Origin: an uncultured Eubacteriales bacterium
Lineage (GTDB): Bacteria > Bacillota > Clostridia > Christensenellales > Aristaeellaceae
DNA: 43,679 nt
NCBI GenBank assembly: GCA_902765305.1
Contig: CACWZI010000025.1
Coordinates: 1 to 43,679 of the forward strand
Direction: 5' to 3'
Positions 15,977-24,695 of the stretch are shown in pieces (the stretch's first letter is position 1; each line of letters begins with the position of its first letter). The notes beneath the pieces are model-generated. The model saw only the letters and a list, made by a program, of their open reading frames with translations, did no database searches and was not told the origin of the DNA. The position numbers and the translations under genes were made by a program.

Positions 15977-16450
15977 ATATAAAATCGTCTCCATTCCGAC
16001 CTTATAGGGCTTCAGGCCCAGCTTTTCGTAGAATTTCATCGCGCCTGGGTTGCAGGTCCAGACGTTCAGGGTGACGTTGTAGCAGCCCTTTTCCCGCGCA
16101 TAGGCGAGGATGTGCCCGTAGAGGGCGCGGCCCACGCCCAGGCCCCGGGCGGATTCATCCACGCAGATGTCGTCGATGTACAGGGTATCGTGTTCCTCCA
16201 TCAGCTGGCCGCCGCTGTGCTGCATCACGCAGAAGCCGTGGCCCAGCACCCGGCCCGATTCGTCCACGCCGACGAACACCGGGGTGGCGGGATCGGCGAG
16301 TATGGCCGAGAGCCCGGCTTCGGTATACTTCGTGGTCGGCCCCTTGAACAGGTCGGGCCGGCCGTTGTGGTGCACCATGTTCACCTGCACCAGCAGGGCC
16401 ATGAGGGCGGGAATGTCGTTTTTCGTCGCAGGGCGGACGGTGATGGGCAT
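15950..16450 (-). CDS. GNAT family N-acetyltransferase
   Basis: A 166-residue GCN5-type acetyltransferase. The fold is marked by a beta-strand start (MPITVRPATKNDIPALMAL), the acetyl-CoA loop (DDICVDESARGLGVGRALYG) and the C-terminal NPGAMKFYEKLGLKPYKV. The substrate is not predictable. AAAGGAG precedes the ATG. The C-terminal residues after ETILY (NEELGMRN) are written by the heptamer arm of element A and are probably not part of the ancestral protein. Confidence 0.88.
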   Translation of the reverse strand: MPITVRPATKNDIPALMALLVQVNMVHHNGRPDLFKGPTTKYTEAGLSAILADPATPVFVGVDESGRVLGHGFCVMQHSGGQLMEEHDTLYIDDICVDESARGLGVGRALYGHILAYAREKGCYNVTLNVWTCNPGAMKFYEKLGLKPYKVGMETILYNEELGMRN

Positions 16451-16470
16451 GGCAGATGCTCCTTTCGGTA

Positions 16471-16808
16471 AATAATGATTTGGCGGGGAGAGGGGGAGCC
16501 CTATCCCCCGCTACGCAGCGAAGCAAGTCCTTTAGGGCGCGGGTACTTCCCCACTGCGGTGGGGAAGCTTATATTGCGCGTGGCAACCGGCGCTTTAGCT
16601 TCCCCACCGCAGTGGCATCGAGCGCCCGGAAAACAGTCCAGTGGACTGTTTTCAGTGGTTCGAGCACCCGGAAAACTCTCCGATGGAGAGTTTTCAGCGA
16701 GAACGGGTCGGCAGACCCCTGTCGATGGGGCCGGTAGGCCCGTGGAGAAGTGGCCCGAAGGGCCGATAGGGCTCCCCCTTTCCATAGGCCCGATAAATCA
16801 GTATTTAC
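16471..16808. repeat. Palindrome-rich element with about 40-bp inverted ends
   Basis: The left end (16471-16508, containing GGGGGAGCCCTATC) and right end (16763-16808, GATAGGGCTCCCCC then ATAAATCAGTATTTACC) are imperfect inverted repeats. Inside are hairpins GAAAACAGTCCA/TGGACTGTTTTC (about 16629-16653) and GAAAACTCTCC/GGAGAGTTTTC (about 16673-16697), and GC palindromes around CCCCACTGCGGTGGGG. A half-copy in the opposite orientation lies at 36465-36545. No gene is present. The prfA stop codon lies at its right edge. Confidence 0.75.
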
Positions 16809-17893
16809 CCCTGTTCATTCAGCATTGCGGTCTGCTCGGCAAGGGTCAGGGCGTCGATGATCTCGTCGAGGTGTCCCTCCATGATCTCGTCGATCTTGTA
16901 AAGGGTCAGCCCGATGCGGTGATCGGTGACGCGGCCCTGGGGGAAGTTGTAGGTGCGGATGCGCTCGCTGCGGTCGCCGGTGCCCACCTGGACGCGGCGC
17001 TTGTCGGCGTACTCGCCGGCCTGCTGTTCGCGCTGGAGGTCGTAGAGGCGGGACTTCAGCACCCGCATGGCCTTTTCCCTGTTCTGGATCTGGCTGCGCT
17101 GGTCCTGGGAGGTGACCACCAGGCCGGTGGGAATGTGGGTGATGCGCACGGCGGAGTCAGTGCGGTTGACGTGCTGGCCACCGGCGCCGGAGGCCCGGTA
17201 GGTGTCGATGCGCAGGTCGTTCGGGTTGATCTCCACCTCCACGTCCTCGGCCTCGGGCAGCACGGCCACCGTGGCGGTGGAGGTGTGGATGCGGCCGGAG
17301 GATTCGGTGACGGGCACCCGCTGGACCCGATGCACGCCGGATTCGAACTTCAGCTTCTGGAACACGTTCTTGCCAGAGATCAGCACCACGGATTCCTTCA
17401 GGCCGCCCAGCTCGGTCGAGCCGTCCTCGATCATTTCCACCTTCCAGCCCTGGCTGTCGGCATAGTGGCTGTACATGCGCAGCAGCTGCGCCCCGAACAG
17501 CCCTGCCTCGTCGCCGCCGGCCCCGGCGCGGACCTCGAGGACCGCGTTCTTATAGTCATCCGGGTCCTTGGGCAGCAGGGCGATGCGGGCGGCCCGGGTG
17601 GCCTCGTCCAGCTTCGGCTCCAGCTCGTCCAGCTCCTCCCGGGCCAGCTCGGCCATGTCCGGGTCGGAAAGCATCTCCTTCGCGCCTTCGATGTCGTCCA
17701 GCAGCTTTTTGTAGGCCACGGCCACGTCGTTCAGCTCGGAAAGCTCGCTGTGCTGGCGCATCAGGGTCGTGAACAGTGCCGTATCCGCGATGACCTCCGG
17801 CAGCGTGATGCGTATCGAAAGCTCCTCAAACCGCCCCTGGATGGCTTCCAGCTGGGCGGCGATGCGCTGTTGTTCATTGTACGATGCAGACAT
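16805..17893 (-). CDS. prfA: Peptide chain release factor 1
   Basis: A 362-residue RF1 that recognises UAA and UAG and triggers peptide release. The catalytic motif is [15 protein letters not shown]. The stop-codon-reading PxT motif ([14 protein letters not shown]) and the order of domains identify RF1 rather than RF2. The start at 17893 (MSASYNEQQ) has AAAGGAG nine bases upstream; longer readings enter prmC in another frame. prmC, whose product methylates the GGQ glutamine, ends 11 bases upstream. Presence of RF1 argues that UAG and UAA are ordinary stops in this organism. Confidence 0.97.
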   Translation of the reverse strand: MSASYNEQQRIAAQLEAIQGRFEELSIRITLPEVIADTALFTTLMRQHSELSELNDVAVAYKKLLDDIEGAKEMLSDPDMAELAREELDELEPKLDEATRAARIALLPKDPDDYKNAVLEVRAGAGGDEAGLFGAQLLRMYSHYADSQGWKVEMIEDGSTELGGLKESVVLISGKNVFQKLKFESGVHRVQRVPVTESSGRIHTSTATVAVLPEAEDVEVEINPNDLRIDTYRASGAGGQHVNRTDSAVRITHIPTGLVVTSQDQRSQIQNREKAMRVLKSRLYDLQREQQAGEYADKRRVQVGTGDRSERIRTYNFPQGRVTDHRIGLTLYKIDEIMEGHLDEIIDALTLAEQTAMLNEQG

Positions 17894-17904
17894 GTTGGGC
17901 TCCT

Positions 17905-18747
17905 TTATTTCATTTTCCCGAATACGACCCGCTCGATCCCGTTCAGGTCCCTGACAGTTCCGGCTTCGGCGCAGGGAAGATGGGCCTTGACGAGATCGAG
18001 GACAGGCCGGGCCTCGTGGATGCCGACCTCGAGGAAGATCGCGCCGCCGGGGTTCAGGTGGTCGGCAGCGCCTTCGGCGATGCGGCGATAGAAGTCCAGG
18101 CCGTCCGGGCCGCCATCCAGGGCGATGCGCGGCTCGAAGCGCACTTCCCGCTGGAGGCCGGAAAGCGCGCCGGTGGGGATGTAGGGCGGATTGGACGCGA
18201 TGATGTCGAACCGCTCCCGGCCCACGGCGTTGAACAGGTCGCCCTGCCTCAGCTCGGCCTTCACGCCCAGGTCCTTCTGGTTGGCGTGGGCGACCTCCAG
18301 CGCCTCGGGGCTGATGTCGGCCAGCGTGATGCGGGCGTGAGGGGCCAGCGAAGCCAGGCTCAGGCCCACGCATCCGCTGCCTGCGCACAGATCCAGCAGT
18401 GCCGGGCTGCCCGGGCGCTGGCGCAGCTCGATCAGCGCCGCCTCCACCAGGGTCTCGGTATCCTGGCGGGGGATCAGCACGGCGCCGTCCACCCGGAAGC
18501 GCAGGCCCATGAAGTCGGCGCTGCCCAATATGTACTGCACCGGCTCGCCCGCCGCGCGGCGGTCCAGCATCGCCTCCAGCCTGTACAGCTGGTGCCGGGA
18601 GATGGCCCGGTCGCCTTCAAAGACCAGCGCCTGCCGGGTCATGCCAAGGGCGTCCTCGGCGATCCACCGGGCGTCGATATCGGGGTCAGGGCAATTGGTT
18701 TGCGTAAGTCGGTCGCGGGCATGCTTCAGCCATTCGGAGATGATCAT
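17905..18747 (-). CDS. prmC: Release-factor glutamine N5-methyltransferase
   Basis: A 280-residue SAM-dependent methyltransferase that modifies the GGQ glutamine of release factors. It has the N-terminal helical domain, the SAM loop [16 protein letters not shown] and the hallmark catalytic motif NPPYIPTG, preceded by FDIIAS. It is co-directional with prfA and overlaps nothing. The DUF1385 gene ends three bases upstream, so DUF1385, prmC and prfA probably form one transcript. Confidence 0.96.
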   Translation of the reverse strand: MIISEWLKHARDRLTQTNCPDPDIDARWIAEDALGMTRQALVFEGDRAISRHQLYRLEAMLDRRAAGEPVQYILGSADFMGLRFRVDGAVLIPRQDTETLVEAALIELRQRPGSPALLDLCAGSGCVGLSLASLAPHARITLADISPEALEVAHANQKDLGVKAELRQGDLFNAVGRERFDIIASNPPYIPTGALSGLQREVRFEPRIALDGGPDGLDFYRRIAEGAADHLNPGGAIFLEVGIHEARPVLDLVKAHLPCAEAGTVRDLNGIERVVFGKMK

Positions 18748-18750
18748 GAG

Positions 18751-19677
18751 TTACCTCGTTTTATTGTTTTCCTTCGCCGCGTTGAAAGCGTACACCGCCA
18801 CCTCCACCATCTGGGGATGGGCACGGCGCACAAGGCAACGCTCCAGCAACAGATGGGGCCCCAGCAGCGCGTTGACCACGGGACCGGGCCTGGCGGCTTC
18901 GAGCAGGCGAAGGGGTTCGTTGAGAACGGCGGCGATGGCCAGCACGGTGAGCGCGCGCACGAGCACCTGCACCGGCAAAGTGAAGGTGCGGATCAAGGCG
19001 AAGGCGATCACCGACAGTATCAGCACCTCCAGTATGAAGGCGGCGTCGCTGCGGCGGGAGATAAAGCTGGCGCGCTCGGCGGCCTCCTGGAGAATGTGGC
19101 CATCCTTCCCGGGGGCGGCGTTCAGCACCTTGTTGATGGCCCCCCGGTACATGGCGAAGCGGCCCACCAGCCGCAGCCGGGGAATCACCACCGCGCACAG
19201 CAGCATACACAGCACCCGTGTGACGCAGGCCACGGCATTGATGGCGGTGCGGGACAGCTCGAAGCGGGGCAGCACCCACTTCACCAGCGCCCAGGGACCG
19301 GCAATCACCAGCCCCCCGATCAGCAGGAGTATCGCCAGCGCACTGCCCGCGGCTACCAGCGACGTGGGGCGAATGCGAAACAGCTCGGCAAAGCGCTGCT
19401 CGAAGCGGGTGCCCCTGACGATCTGCTGGGGCATCAGCTGGGCCGATTCCGCCACGCCGTCCAGGAAGTCCGCCACGCTGAGCACCAGCCGCAGTATGCC
19501 CCGCAGGAACGGTACGCGCTCCATGGCGTCCTGGGCGGGGTGGTATTCCCGTCGCAGGCGCAGGGCCACGTCCTTGCTCTCCTGGCGGACGGCAAAGGCC
19601 GTGGCGTTGCCCACCTGTATGCGCACGCCTTCCGCGACGGGGGTGGCGTGGATATTAATCGTATCGTTGTTTGGCAT
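18751..19677 (-). CDS. DUF1385 membrane protein, YqhQ family
   Basis: A 308-residue membrane protein of the DUF1385/YqhQ family, whose function is not established. Residues about 105-135, 150-175, 215-240 and 240-262 look like membrane helices. Conserved-looking stretches include AQDAMERVPFLRGI, MYRGAINKVLN and VRRAHPQMVEVAVYAFN. The order rpmE, DUF1385, prmC, prfA is a recurrent clostridial arrangement, which supports the call. The start has a modest AGGTG site. Confidence 0.85.
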   Translation of the reverse strand: MPNNDTINIHATPVAEGVRIQVGNATAFAVRQESKDVALRLRREYHPAQDAMERVPFLRGILRLVLSVADFLDGVAESAQLMPQQIVRGTRFEQRFAELFRIRPTSLVAAGSALAILLLIGGLVIAGPWALVKWVLPRFELSRTAINAVACVTRVLCMLLCAVVIPRLRLVGRFAMYRGAINKVLNAAPGKDGHILQEAAERASFISRRSDAAFILEVLILSVIAFALIRTFTLPVQVLVRALTVLAIAAVLNEPLRLLEAARPGPVVNALLGPHLLLERCLVRRAHPQMVEVAVYAFNAAKENNKTR

Positions 19678-19696
19678 AGCACACCTGTTTGGATAA

Positions 19697-19827
19697 ATGA
19701 GGAGTGAGGAATTAGGAATGAGGAATGGCAGTGGGAATCCTTGCGGATTCCTTTGGATATAGAATGATCAAATTTACGAAATCCGCCAGGATTTCAATGA
19801 CAATTCCTCATCCCTGATTCCTAATTT
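19697..19827. repeat. MITE-like element B with heptamer terminal inverted repeats
   Basis: GAGGAAT-type heptamers on the left (19697-19728) and ATTCCTC-type on the right (19801-19827) frame a core with the hairpins AATCC-TTGC-GGATT (19737-19750) and GAAATCC-GCCA-GGATTTC (19778-19795). The core start GTGGGAATCCTTGCGGATTC is shared exactly with element A at 15844-15976. It lies between rpmE and the DUF1385 gene. Confidence 0.85.
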
Positions 19828-19828
19828 A

Positions 19829-19863
19829 CAAAAGGACCGGCGCGTTTCGCGCCGATCCTTTTG
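19829..19863. terminator. Intrinsic terminator-like hairpin
   Basis: CAAAAGGACCGGCGCG TTTC GCGCCGATCCTTTTG, with a T-run on either strand. It lies downstream of rpmE. Confidence 0.75.
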
Positions 19864-19892
19864 TCGGTGGGGCTGCGCGCATATACGGCAAA

Positions 19893-19923
19893 AGCATCGG
19901 CAAGGGATGGCCCTGCCGATGCT
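19893..19923 (-). terminator. rpmE terminator
   Basis: On the minus strand, AGCATCGGCAGGG, a CCAT loop, CCC-TTGCCGATGCT and then TTTT follow seven bases after the rpmE stop. Confidence 0.8.
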
Positions 19924-19930
19924 CGTTTGC

Positions 19931-20128
19931 CTACATGCCGTAGCGCTTCTTGAAGCGATCCACACGTCCGCCGGTGTCAACCAGCTTCTGCTTGCCAGTG
20001 TAGAAGGGATGGCACTTTGAGCAGATATCAACGCGCATCTCCTTCTTCACGGAACCGGTTTCGAAGGTCTCGCCGCAGACGCAACGGACCACCGCCTTGC
20101 CGTAATTCGGATGGATGTTCTCCTTCAT
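19931..20128 (-). CDS. rpmE: Ribosomal protein bL31, zinc form
   Basis: A 65-residue bL31. Zinc ligands Cys16, Cys18, Cys36 and Cys39 are all present (RCVCGETF and DICSKCHPF), so this is the zinc-binding paralogue rather than the zinc-independent one. The ATG at 20128 ([11 protein letters not shown]) is chosen because GAGGTG is well placed before it; the upstream GTG overlaps that site. It has its own promoter about 70 bases upstream and two terminator-like hairpins downstream. Confidence 0.96.
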   Translation of the reverse strand: MKENIHPNYGKAVVRCVCGETFETGSVKKEMRVDICSKCHPFYTGKQKLVDTGGRVDRFKKRYGM

Positions 20129-20200
20129 GGTTTTCACCTCACTCTAATCGGACTGTCGGCCCTCCGGCGGAGCCGGCATCGGATTAATCACGCAACGACG

Positions 20201-20229
20201 ATTATAGCACATGGACGGGACTCAGGCAA
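20201..20229 (-). promoter_or_regulatory. rpmE promoter and structured leader
   Basis: -35 TTGCCT (20224-20229), a 17-base spacer and an extended -10 (TGC TATAAT, 20201-20206). The roughly 65-base leader includes CCGGC-TCC-GCCGG and flanking pairs (TAATC/GATTA), which could form a ribosomal-protein leader structure; that reading is tentative. Confidence 0.6.
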
Positions 20230-20291
20230 GGGGCGACGTAAGATTTTTACATTTTGTCGAGAGAAATTTTCATTTCATCGGGCCCGACCGG

Positions 20292-20741
20292 TCAGAACCG
20301 GATGCTCGCCATGATCTGAGCGGCCTCGAGCATGAAATCGGAATCGTCCTGGGGTGTAAACAGGAAGGTGATCAATTGGCCGTCGCGGAACGTGGCGCAG
20401 CCGCTGGCGTTCAGGGCCGGCGAGATAAAGGCGGCGAATTCCCGCCCGTTCAATTCCAGCAGGCTCGTGCTCTGGCAGTCGACGTTGGCCTCTATGGCCG
20501 CGCGCATGGCGTCATAGCCGTCGACCTGGGTGGACTGGATCAGTATATACAGATAGCGCGTGCCGTCCCCCGCCCCCAGGGCATAGCGGATCGGGCCCTC
20601 GCCGGCGGGATAGCTGACCCACCCCTTGGGCAATGACAGCGCAAACCCCTCGTCAAAGCGCAGGGTAAAGCGCTCCGCCTCGGCCGATGCCACCGCAGCG
20701 CACAGGCAAAGCGCCGCCACAATGCACAGAAGCTTCTTCAT
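20292..20741 (-). CDS. Small secreted protein
   Basis: A 149-residue exported protein of unknown function. It has a type I-like signal peptide (MKKLLCIVAALCLCAAVASA) and a mature part that begins EAERFTLRFDEGFALSLPKG. The pattern of an FxLPxGW start followed by alternating strands and a C-terminal helix (LEAAQIMASIRF) resembles small PsbP/Mog1-like secreted domains common in Bacillota; this is a weak resemblance. The ATG at 20741 is chosen because the signal peptide begins there. It has its own promoter and no operon partners. Confidence 0.75.
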   Translation of the reverse strand: MKKLLCIVAALCLCAAVASAEAERFTLRFDEGFALSLPKGWVSYPAGEGPIRYALGAGDGTRYLYILIQSTQVDGYDAMRAAIEANVDCQSTSLLELNGREFAAFISPALNASGCATFRDGQLITFLFTPQDDSDFMLEAAQIMASIRF

Positions 20742-20781
20742 CACGGCTCGCAACCCTCCCCGCAGTTCTACTGATACCGGC

Positions 20782-20811
20782 ATTATACCACAGCCCATGC
20801 TTCCATTACAA
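20782..20811 (-). promoter_or_regulatory. Promoter of the small secreted protein gene
   Basis: -35 TTGTAA (20806-20811), an 18-base spacer and extended -10 TGGTATAAT (-10 hexamer 20782-20787). Confidence 0.55.
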
Positions 20812-20878
20812 ATGACGAATTCATGGCGGAAGTATAACACATCTATGCCGGGGATGAATAATCTTTCCCCTTTCCCCC

Positions 20879-20907
20879 TTGTTCCGCGCCCCCGGTTGTG
20901 CTACAAT
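20879..20907 (+). promoter_or_regulatory. Promoter of the proB operon
   Basis: -35 TTGTTC (20879-20884), a 17-base spacer and -10 TACAAT (20902-20907), 44 bases before proB. Confidence 0.55.
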
Positions 20908-20951
20908 ACCGGCAAAGCAACCGCGCCGCAAGGCGCGCACGAGGTGATTGA

Positions 20952-21731
20952 ATGCGAATCGTGGTCAAGGTGGGCACGTCCACCCTCGCCCATCCCACCG
21001 GGCACATGAACATCCGGCGGGTGGAGGCGCTGTGCAAAGTGCTCAGCGACGTGAAGAATGCCGGGCACGAGGTGATCCTCGTATCATCGGGCGCCATCGG
21101 CATGGGCGTAGGCAAGCTGTCCCTCAGCCAGCGGCCCACCGACATTCCCACCAAGCAGGCCGCCGCCGCCGTGGGCCAGTGCGAGCTGATGTACACCTAC
21201 GACCGGCTGTTCTCCGAATACAACCACACGGTGGCCCAGCTGCTGGTCACCGGCAGCGACGTGGAGGATGAGACCCGCCGCGCCCACTTCCACAACACGC
21301 TCTACCGGCTGCTGGAGCTGGGCGCGCTGCCGGTCATCAACGAAAACGACACCATCGCCACCGATGAGATCGTCATCGGCGACAACGACACCCTCTCGGC
21401 CATCGTGGCCGCCACGGTGCAGGCCGACCTGCTGGTGCTGCTGAGCGACATCGAGGGACTTTACACCGCCGATCCCCGGGGCAACGCGGAAGCGAAGCTC
21501 ATCCCCGTCGTGGCGGAGATCACCCCCGAGATCGAGGCCCTGGCCGGCGGCAACGGCACGTCGCTGGGCACCGGCGGCATGGTCACCAAGCTGCGCGCCG
21601 CCCGCATTGCGGGGGCGGCCGGCATCGACATGGTCATCGCCAACGGCGCCACGCCGAAGCGGATCTACGATATCATCGAGGGCAAGCCGGTGGGCACGCG
21701 GTTCCTCGGCCGCGCCTGCCGGGCCGATTGA
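20952..21731 (+). CDS. proB: Glutamate 5-kinase, short form without PUA domain
   Basis: A 259-residue amino-acid kinase catalysing the first step of proline synthesis (glutamate to glutamyl-5-phosphate). It shows VVKVGTSTLAH (phosphate loop), ILVSSGAIGMGVG, VINENDTIATDE (substrate site) and LSDIEGLYTADPRG. The C-terminal PUA domain of the long form is absent, as in many Bacillota. A gene for the next enzyme, proA, follows after one intervening gene; no proC lies in the window. Confidence 0.96.
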   Translation: MRIVVKVGTSTLAHPTGHMNIRRVEALCKVLSDVKNAGHEVILVSSGAIGMGVGKLSLSQRPTDIPTKQAAAAVGQCELMYTYDRLFSEYNHTVAQLLVTGSDVEDETRRAHFHNTLYRLLELGALPVINENDTIATDEIVIGDNDTLSAIVAATVQADLLVLLSDIEGLYTADPRGNAEAKLIPVVAEITPEIEALAGGNGTSLGTGGMVTKLRAARIAGAAGIDMVIANGATPKRIYDIIEGKPVGTRFLGRACRAD

Positions 21732-21744
21732 GAGGTTACCAGCC

Positions 21745-23034
21745 ATGGGCAAGATACTCATCCACGCGGGCATGTCGCCCCTGGACCGGCCGTCGATGGA
21801 CCGCGTGTTCCGGGAGCACCTGTTCACCACCAATTCGGGCAACCTGCTGTTCCAATACGGGGCCTATCGCACGATGATGACCGACGGCGCCGAATTTGAA
21901 AGCCGCTTTCTGCACCTGGGCGACCTCGCCGACGCGGACATCGAGCGAATCAACGCCGAATGCGAATGCGTCGTGCTGCCGATGGCCAACAACTTCCGGG
22001 TGGGGTTCAACCTGATGGGCAACCTCACCGCCTTCGTGCGCAGGCTGAAGATCCCCTGCGTGGTCATGGGCGTGGGCCTGCAGGCGGACAGCGCCGCGGA
22101 CATCCAGCAGGGCTTTCCCTTCGACGACAGCACCCGGGCCTTCGTGGACGCGGTGCTGGACCACTCCGCGCTGCTCGGCCTGCGGGGCGAGCTGACCGGG
22201 GAATACCTGAAAAAGCTGGGCTATACCCCCGAGCGCCACTTCACGGTGATCGGCTGTCCCTCGATGTATTCCCGGGGCGCGCGCCTCATCGCCCCGCAGC
22301 CAAAGCCCCTCGACGCCGACGCGCCCATCAGCATCAACTACCGCAAGGAGCAGCCGGAAAGCCTGTTCCGCTTCATGAAGGTCACCTAAAATCAATTCCC
22401 CCGCTACCGCCTGCTGTTCCAGCGGGTGGAGGAGATGTCCATGCTGTACTACGGCCTGCCGATCCACTACGAGTACCGCCGGGGCATGGATGACACCGGC
22501 CTGTACCCCACCCGGCGCAGCGACCCCGAGATTCGCGGCGGCCACGCGGTGGGCTTCGCCAGCGCCCACGCCTGGATACAGTTCATGTCCCGGCAGCGGC
22601 TGAGCGTCGGCTGCCGGATCCACGGGAACATCGCCGCCGTGCTGGCGGGGACCCCAGCGCTGGTCTTTACCATCGACACCCGCACCGAGGAGCTGTGCCG
22701 CTACCACAACATTCCCTTCATCCCGGCTGGCCAAATCGACGAAGGCACCGACCTGCGGGACCTTTACGAGCGCACAGACTTTGCCCGGGTTCTGGAGGGC
22801 CACGACCGGCGCTTTGCGCATTTCGTGGATTTCCTGAATGTCAACGGCCTGAAGCACATCTACGCCGAAGACCCCGCCCGCACCGACGCTCCCCTGGACG
22901 CCGCCGTGGCGAAGCTGCCGCCCTGGGGACAGATCGAGGCCAGTCGCTTCATCTCCCCCGCCCGCCTGTGCAAAGGCGCGGCTTTGTACTGGCCGAAGGT
23001 GAAGAAGAAGATAAAGAGGAAGTTGAAAATATAG
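21745..23034 (+). pseudogene. Polysaccharide pyruvyl transferase-like gene interrupted by one in-frame TAA
   Basis: One continuous reading frame of 430 codons broken only by TAA at 22387-22389 (context FRFMKVT, stop, NQFPRYRLLFQR). The upstream half (about 214 residues) carries VVMGVGLQADSAADIQ and IGCPSMYSRG. The downstream half carries SVGCRIHGNIAAVLAGTPAL and RTEELCRYHNIPFI, the recognisable core of the pyruvyl-transferase family (PF04230), which adds pyruvate ketals to cell-surface glycans. No frameshift accompanies the stop. It lies between proB and proA with 13- and 12-base gaps. It could be a recent nonsense mutation, a consensus error, or two separately translated halves (GTG at 22426, ATG at 22435). 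A recent pseudogene or error is most likely. Confidence 0.75.
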
Positions 23035-23046
23035 GAGGCATATCTC

Positions 23047-24303
23047 ATGACCACCATCGAAATCCTTCGCGCCGCCCGCGCCGCGTGGCCTGCGCTGCAG
23101 AACGCCGATACCGACAGGAAAAACGCCGCGCTGAACGCCATGGCGGACGCGCTGCTGGAGAATGCCGGAGACATACTGGCCGCGAACCTGCTGGACATGA
23201 CCGCCGCCCGGGGCCACATCAGCGAGGTCATGCTGGACCGGCTTCGCCTGACCGAGGACCGCATCAAGGCCATGGCCGACGGCATCCGCGAGGTGGCGGC
23301 GCTGCCCGACCCCGTCGGCGCGGTGATCAGCCGCGTGGAGCGCCCCAACGGCCTGGTGATCGAGCGCACCCGGGTGGCCATGGGTGTGATCGCCATCATC
23401 TACGAAAGCCGGCCCAACGTCACCAGCGACGCGGCGGCGCTGGCCCTGAAAGCCGGCAGCGCCTGCGTGCTGCGGGGCGGCAAGGAGGCCTTCAATTCCG
23501 CGGACGCCATCGTCGAGGCCCTGCAATCCGGCCTGGAGCGCGTCGGCCTGCCCGCTCAGCTCGTGCAGCTGGTGCAGGACACCACCCGCCAGAGCGCGAC
23601 CGACCTGATGACGGCCGTGGGCCTGGTGGACCTGCTGATCCCCCGGGGCGGCGCGGGTTTGATCAAGGCCGTCACCGAAAACGCCAAGGTGCCCTGCATC
23701 CAGACCGGCACCGGCATCTGCCACGTCTACGTGGATTCTGCCGCCGACCAGGCCATGGCGCTGAACATCATCGAAAACGCCAAGACCAGCCGTCCCTCGG
23801 TGTGCAACGCCGAGGAGGTGCTGCTGGTGCACCGGGATATCGCCGCCGAATTCCTGCCGAAGCTGAAAAAGCGGCTGGTGGACGAGCGCAGGGCACGGGG
23901 CCTCAACCCCGTCGAGCTGCGCCTGGACCCCGAGGCCGCGGCCATCATCCCCGGCAAGGCCGCCGGGGAAAAGGACTTCGACACCGAATTCCTGGACTAC
24001 ATACTGGCCGTGGGCGTCGTAGACAGCGCCGGGGAAGCCATCGCCCACATCGCGAAACACTCCACCGGCCACAGCGAGGCCGTCGTCTCCCGCGATCCCG
24101 CCGTGCTGGACGCCTTTTCAAGGGGCGTTGACAGCGCCGCAGTCTACCTGAACTGCTCCACCCGCTTCACCGACGGCGGCGAGTTCGGCCTGGGCTGCGA
24201 GATGGGCATCTCCACCCAAAAGCTCCACGCCCGAGGCCCCATGGGCCTGGAGGAGCTGACCACCTACAAGTACATCGTCCGGGGAGATGGGCAGGTGAGA
24301 TAG
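23047..24303 (+). CDS. proA: Glutamate-5-semialdehyde dehydrogenase
   Basis: A 418-residue gamma-glutamyl phosphate reductase, the second step of proline synthesis, NADPH-dependent. It shows the aldehyde-dehydrogenase fold with [39 protein letters not shown] and the catalytic cysteine in [13 protein letters not shown]. The C-terminal [20 protein letters not shown] is diagnostic. AGGAGG is well placed before the ATG. It shares the operon with proB. Confidence 0.97.
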   Translation: MTTIEILRAARAAWPALQNADTDRKNAALNAMADALLENAGDILAANLLDMTAARGHISEVMLDRLRLTEDRIKAMADGIREVAALPDPVGAVISRVERPNGLVIERTRVAMGVIAIIYESRPNVTSDAAALALKAGSACVLRGGKEAFNSADAIVEALQSGLERVGLPAQLVQLVQDTTRQSATDLMTAVGLVDLLIPRGGAGLIKAVTENAKVPCIQTGTGICHVYVDSAADQAMALNIIENAKTSRPSVCNAEEVLLVHRDIAAEFLPKLKKRLVDERRARGLNPVELRLDPEAAAIIPGKAAGEKDFDTEFLDYILAVGVVDSAGEAIAHIAKHSTGHSEAVVSRDPAVLDAFSRGVDSAAVYLNCSTRFTDGGEFGLGCEMGISTQKLHARGPMGLEELTTYKYIVRGDGQVR

Positions 24304-24371
24304 GGTTTCGGGTGAGCCATCGAGTCCACTGACTTCGTCAAGTGAATTCGTTTATCCCATCGCCATCGCCA

Positions 24372-24405
24372 AAAAGTTCAGCCCCCACAAAGGGGGGCTG
24401 ACTTT
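24372..24405 (-). terminator. tRNA-Ser terminator
   Basis: On the minus strand, AAAAGTCAGCCCCC, a short loop, then GGGGGCTGAACTTTTT, immediately after the encoded CCA of the tRNA. Confidence 0.85.
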
Positions 24406-24494
24406 TGGCGGAGGCGGTGGGATTCGAACCCACGGACGGTTGCCCGTCACCTGATTTCGAGTCAGGGCCGTTATGACCACTTCGATACACCTCC
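24406..24494 (-). tRNA. tRNA-Ser (anticodon CGA)
   Basis: Class II tRNA of 86 nucleotides plus an encoded CCA. The acceptor stem GGAGGTG pairs with CGCCTCC (one G-U). The anticodon stem-loop CTGACTCGAAATCAG gives anticodon CGA, reading UCG. A long variable arm (about ACGGGCAACCGT) is followed by the T arm GTGGGTTCGAATCCCAC. A strong promoter and a terminator flank it. Confidence 0.96.
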
Positions 24495-24506
24495 ACGGCA
24501 GGGTTT

Positions 24507-24536
24507 ATTATACCGCATACCCGCTGCAAATGTCAA
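24507..24536 (-). promoter_or_regulatory. Strong promoter for tRNA-Ser
   Basis: -35 TTGACA (24531-24536), an 18-base spacer and -10 TATAAT (24507-24512), both full consensus, about 12 bases before the tRNA. Confidence 0.85.
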
Positions 24537-24634
24537 GGCGCGTTCGTCCGGGGGAGGGATTTAACATTGTGTGATGGTTACAGCTCTGCACAAATCATTC
24601 GGGCTTCCCTCCCCGAAAAATAACAGCATCACCG

Positions 24635-24663
24635 GCGACAGCTCGATCCGGATGATATATAAT
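24635..24663 (+). promoter_or_regulatory. Probable promoter of the PHP gene
   Basis: -10 TATAAT (24658-24663) with a weak -35 (GCGACA, 24635-24640) at 17 bases. Confidence 0.45.
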
Positions 24664-24695
24664 GAAAGCACACTGTTTGCAAGGGGTGAGAAGGC

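Noticed and set aside
24338-24529. A 63-codon minus-strand frame near 24.4 kb
   Set aside because: It coincides with tRNA-Ser and its terminator.
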